Shown piece after piece: positions 60,335 through 64,000 of a stretch of DNA of 64,000 bases. Under the pieces are notes generated by a model, which was given only the letters and a program-made list of their open reading frames with translations, was not told the origin of the DNA and searched no databases. This stretch comes from Adiantum capillus-veneris. Its lineage: Eukaryota > Streptophyta > Polypodiopsida > Polypodiales > Pteridaceae. Positions within the stretch are counted from its first letter, which is position 1. Each line of letters starts with the position of its first letter. Position numbers and translations under genes: made by a program. The stretch spans positions 139,117,108-139,181,107 of the forward strand of contig CM043955.1 in NCBI GenBank assembly GCA_014529385.2, given 5' to 3'.

Positions 60335-61166
60335 AGGAGAGTGGAAAATGGCCCTAAATCTCAATGATTTCTAAATCCCAATAGAAGCACATCATCATTA
60401 ACAACGAAAGACATGATTATGGCTTAACATTGGTCTCATTACAAGAGATTGTTAACAAGCAAGATGAAGCTTCAGCTACGAGCACTTGCAATGGAAAATA
60501 GCACTGTAAAAGTTCTTATTGTTGAGAATAAGCACCTTAAAATGGTGCTTGAAATGTAAACAAAGCACTTGGTGCAACTCAAGAATGAACTACTAGAATA
60601 TAAGCGCACTTTCATGGGCATGAATGAGAATGATTATGTATTGAAAGAGGAAAAGATGGATAAGTCACATGGGATGTAAGTGAAATGAGGAATGTATCCA
60701 AGTCATGGATTGATGTATCTAAGGGTGATGTTGTGTTTGATTCATCTTTCATGCAAGTTACGACTTAAGCAAAGAATGGGGATGCACAAGGACTGAAAGA
60801 ATGGGAAAAATGCTTCAAGAACATTGTTATCTACAGCATTGTTGAAGAGAAGTTGGAAACACCTCCATCTCTTGCAATTGCTATTGAAGAGTTTTTCAAA
60901 ACCCATTCTTGCATATCGTGAATCACAGTTTATGGTACACAAAGAGTCAGCAAACAAGGAGCCCCTCGCTTGAGAGAGGCCTATTGTGTGCACCATGGTT
61001 GATGAAACAAAGCAAAAGAGTATCCTTGGATTTACCTGAAGGGGACAATATCCTTATGCAACAAAATGCTCGTGGTATAGCATTTGGAAAGAGATATAAA
61101 CATCCTAAGGAGCTACCTCATGAAGGAAAGACACCCGAGGAGGAAGCAAGGCCATCTAACAAATAG
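60335..61166 (+). pseudogene. LINE ORF1 relic (copy G)
   Basis: Recognisable pieces in several frames: RALAMENSTV, KNIVIYSIVEEKLETPPSLA, AIEEFFKTH and the end TPEEEARPSNK before TAG 61164-61166. Many stops and a deletion in the RRM region. The spacing to the ORF2 ATG (61173) is 6 nt as in D and F. Confidence 0.8.
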
Positions 61167-61172
61167 GGACAT

Positions 61173-63205
61173 ATGACCTATGAGATCAACTCGTGCGTGC
61201 AAGTGTGCTTTTGGAATTATAGTGGATATCCATGGAATGCAAGAATTGGCATAGGTGAGCTAACTAATGAATCGGATATTATACTTCTTGTTGCAACATG
61301 GGAGCATGATGCCCAACGGATTCTTGGATTGGATAAATACAATGTACATTCTTTGATGTGGACCAAAAATTCAAGGCAATGAAGAGGACAAGGAGGTGTG
61401 GCATGTATGATTTAGAAGAAATTTCAAAAGATTATGTATCTATTGTCAAAGATGACAAGCTTAAACATTACATATGGCTGAAATAAATGACACCAACCAG
61501 CACACCTACTTTTGTGGCGGGTTGTTACATTCCTCACCATGACTCCAACTATCATGCTTGCTTGGATAGAGATCAACCTTTTGTTGATCTAGAGGAAGAT
61601 ATTGTTCACTTCAAAGACAAGGGTGAGGTTATTGTCGTGGATTATATGAATACATGAACAAGAACTTTGCACATAGCATATTACATTTTGATATGCCACA
61701 TGTTTCAAGGAGACTAGAGGACGTATGCATGTATAGCAACATTTCTAGTGAAAAAAAAAGAGCCGGATCGATATGGCAAGTCACTTCTACATATACACAA
61801 TCGCATTGGTATGCTCATTGCAAACATTGTATCTTTGTGGAATGGAACCAAGGGATTCACATGTAGAAAACACAATGGAAATAGTGTGATTGACTATATG
61901 CTATTTTTCTGAAGCCATTTTGGATTGCAAAAAGTTATGCACTTAGCCAATGAAGTTTGGAATTGGATCACTCGACTTTATGTATTGATCTCAAATATAC
62001 AAAGAGACCCAAACATGTAATTTCCAACCATAGTGTGGGACAACCATCTTGCATAGACATCATTGTTAAGATGTTAGGAAGAGGAAGGGGTGTAGGAGGG
62101 CCTCTTTATTTCCCATGAGCTTATGGAGGTGATTAACATTTTGACGAATAGGTGTACGCCATATGTGCAAGAATGGTGGGTGTGTAAGAGATGAGTAAAA
62201 GTGGTCAAAGAATGCACTTTTCCCCTAAAAAAGGTGGTGGAAAATTTTATGATTTTCGGCCTTCCATAGCTCCCACATATGATCTCTGATTTGAGCGGAG
62301 ATAATAGATCTGCAATCTACACGTTGAGCTCTTTCCATAGATATGCTACATGATATGGTTTTACCCGCTAGATTTTTAATTCCATTTTGGGGGGAAGCTT
62401 TGAATTCAAATAAACTAGCCGTCTTAACTGTTTGAATTCAAAAGCTATCCTTTGATTACTTTCTTAATACTAAAGGTTTGACTTCCTTAAACTGCCAATA
62501 AAGAGGCCCTCCTAGACCCCATTCTCTTCCTAATGAAATGTTACAAAAAACAAAGCTTCCAAATCATCCAGTAATAGAATGCAAGTGGAAATTTTTCGAG
62601 AAAATCATCTCCTCTTTTGCGAAGGAAGGCTTTTCTATGAAGCACATGATGTACAAATGCGTAAATAAAGGAAGGAGACCAGGGTGTCAAGTTTGTCATT
62701 GTTCATAGTTACTCTGGAAGAGCTGTTGGAAAAGTATTGTGGTGGGTTGCCTAAGAAGCTTAGAGGTTTTTCTTGGAGATTTATGTAGAGAGCTTAAGAA
62801 ATTCGCCACTCGCAACGCAGGAGATCTTCAAGGTAACAAGCTAGAAATGCTCAAATGGACAATTGAGGAAACACATTTTGTTGCATACATGATATGTTTA
62901 ACTTTGCACTTCAGCATGGCATGCCACATGGTTGGAGTACAACTTGGGTCAAACCTTAGCATAAAGAGGGAGATGTGAACAATGTTAACAACTACCGAAC
63001 TATAAAGGTTGGTTCTATTGGCAATTTTGTTTGGATGTGTTATGGAAATGAATATAGTGAATGGCTGGAAAGAATGGCAAACGTGCGCATAGACAAGCGT
63101 GTTTCCAAAAACATCTTAGCACCAGCAATCGCACCTTCACTCTTCGAGCTCTCATGTAGGAAAGCCGGTTGAAAGATAAAGGATTGTATTGTCACTTTGT
63201 GGACT
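61173..63205 (+). pseudogene. LINE ORF2 relic (copy G)
   Basis: Starts MTYEINSCVQVCFWNYSGYP. Later pieces: VATWEHDAQRILGLDKYN, then SVIDYM (about 61890), KFATRNAGDLQGNKLEML (about 62800) and NNVNNYRTIKVGS (about 62980). It ends at HFVDF near 63205. Confidence 0.8.
62077..62530. mobile_element. 454-bp MITE inside LINE G
   Basis: Inverted termini: GGAAGAGGAAGGGGTGTAGG on the left and GGAAGAGAATGGGGTCTAGG on the reverse strand at the right, continuing GAGGGCCTCTTTATT. Both ends are next to TA. Alternatively the ends lie a few bases out, because the right end reads CCTAATG like two larger insertions. Confidence 0.75.
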
Positions 63206-63775
63206 TCTATCACATAAACTAAAGTGTGTACTTAAATACTTTTGAAGACTATTCAATCGTCATGTGCAAATCCACAGGGGATAATATTTAGAAAATAATG
63301 AAGAGAGAGAACACGGCAGTAGGGATCTGAAGATGGATTGCTTAGGAGATTTTCCTATTAACATTGAACTTTTACAAACACATGAATTGGAATAATTTGC
63401 ACTATTCTTTGTCCTAGAGACTATTCTAATGCATAAGAATGCATGTAATTTATTAGCTAATTGACTGAAATTCAATATATTTGTAGCCGAAAACGTCTAT
63501 ATCTGCTTCATTCTGCAATCTTCTGCGTGGGAACTTCAACGGGAGTAGTCAGAACTTTTATTTGCTCGCTTATGGAGTGCCCAAGCGATAACAACCTTGG
63601 TTGAAAGTTGCGTCTCAAACTTGTCAGAGTGCTAAAAATCTACGTAGACAACCAGTAATGCCCTTGGCTGAGTGCCGTTATTCCCTACAAGGACGCACAC
63701 AAGAAGTTTACCTTTGCCTCAAGCTTCGTACCTCTACACGGTTCTCATTGGAGCATTGAGCAAGAATTTGTTGAT

Positions 63776-63817
<42 letters not shown>

Positions 63818-64000
63818 TGCATGTGTAAACTATTGAGAGAACATTTTCTAAATGGTAGTGCTACCTTCTTTATGCAATAACATGTTATTTTTTGTCCCAT
63901 CTAGCACTACACGTAGAGAGAGAGCTTGTAAATTTGCCAACGGTGCTCATCTCTCAAAATTCCATGCTATGTGTTCATTTTTTTTATGTTATTAATTTTG
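63206..64000. other. Intergenic with (GA)n
   Basis: No gene supported. A (GA)17 run lies at 63778-63814. Confidence 0.45.

Larger units (their letters stand above)
60335..63205 (+). mobile_element. LINE copy G, old and decayed, truncated in the RT
   Basis: Remnants of ORF1 (60335-61166) and ORF2 (61173-63205) align with copies D and F in order. The copy stops at the RT motif A codons (CHFVDF). A 454-bp MITE lies within it. No CT tract at either end. Confidence 0.88.

Overview
The window looks like nuclear DNA of a land plant. The evidence is a tRNA-Ser(GCU) with a Pol III terminator, GT-AG introns of 70-150 bp, relics of plant PLS-type PPR and NB-ARC/LRR genes, a Ty1/copia element primed by initiator tRNA-Met, and Mutator-type MITEs. 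A seed-free plant such as a fern would fit the PPR relics and the long (CT)n tracts, but the sequence does not prove this. I found no convincing intact single-copy host gene. Nearly everything is mobile DNA, its decay products and microsatellites.

Layout. 1-8302: the right part of what I infer to be one large DNA transposon inserted into a LINE. It holds a broken transposase-like gene, minus-strand genes of unknown function, a divergent promoter with three G-boxes, a histone H3/CENH3-like gene, an intron-containing Ulp1/C48 protease gene and a minus-strand BAH-like gene. 8303-14948: LINE copy A, split by a complete, non-autonomous copia element (9276-13091, 189-bp LTRs, TTTTC target duplication). 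15.0-17.7 kb: microsatellites, tRNA-Ser and two Mutator-type MITEs. 17.66-19.9 kb: NB-ARC/LRR pseudogene, duplicated at 57.17-59.3 kb. 20.1-30.8 kb: CT-rich tract and LINE copy B, split by a 5.4-kb inverted-repeat element that carries three long hairpins. 31.47-35.31 kb: LINE copy D with open ORF1 and ORF2 but a missing 3' end. 36-37.5 kb: long (CT)n tracts and non-coding DNA. 37.53-41.91 kb: LINE copy E. 42-45 kb: AT-rich DNA, a degenerate 36-bp repeat and a third MITE. 45.2-46.9 kb: a foldback structure centred on CACGTG-rich DNA. 47.40-51.99 kb: LINE copy F on the minus strand, nearly intact. 52-54.5 kb: GA tracts and SINE-like pieces. 54.6-56.6 kb: an array of broken PPR units. 60.3-63.2 kb: an old LINE copy G with a MITE inside.

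The LINE copies belong to one family: ORF1 is a coiled coil plus an RRM-like domain, and ORF2 is APE endonuclease, reverse transcriptase and a C-terminal CCHC. Copies A, B, E and F run at their 3' ends into TATC/CT repeats, and copies B, D and F start directly after (CT)n. The CT strand always matches the LINE sense strand. This suggests a LINE that targets microsatellites. The other leading candidate for something new is the 1-8302 element, which carries a histone H3 mimic together with a SUMO-type protease and a BAH-like protein.
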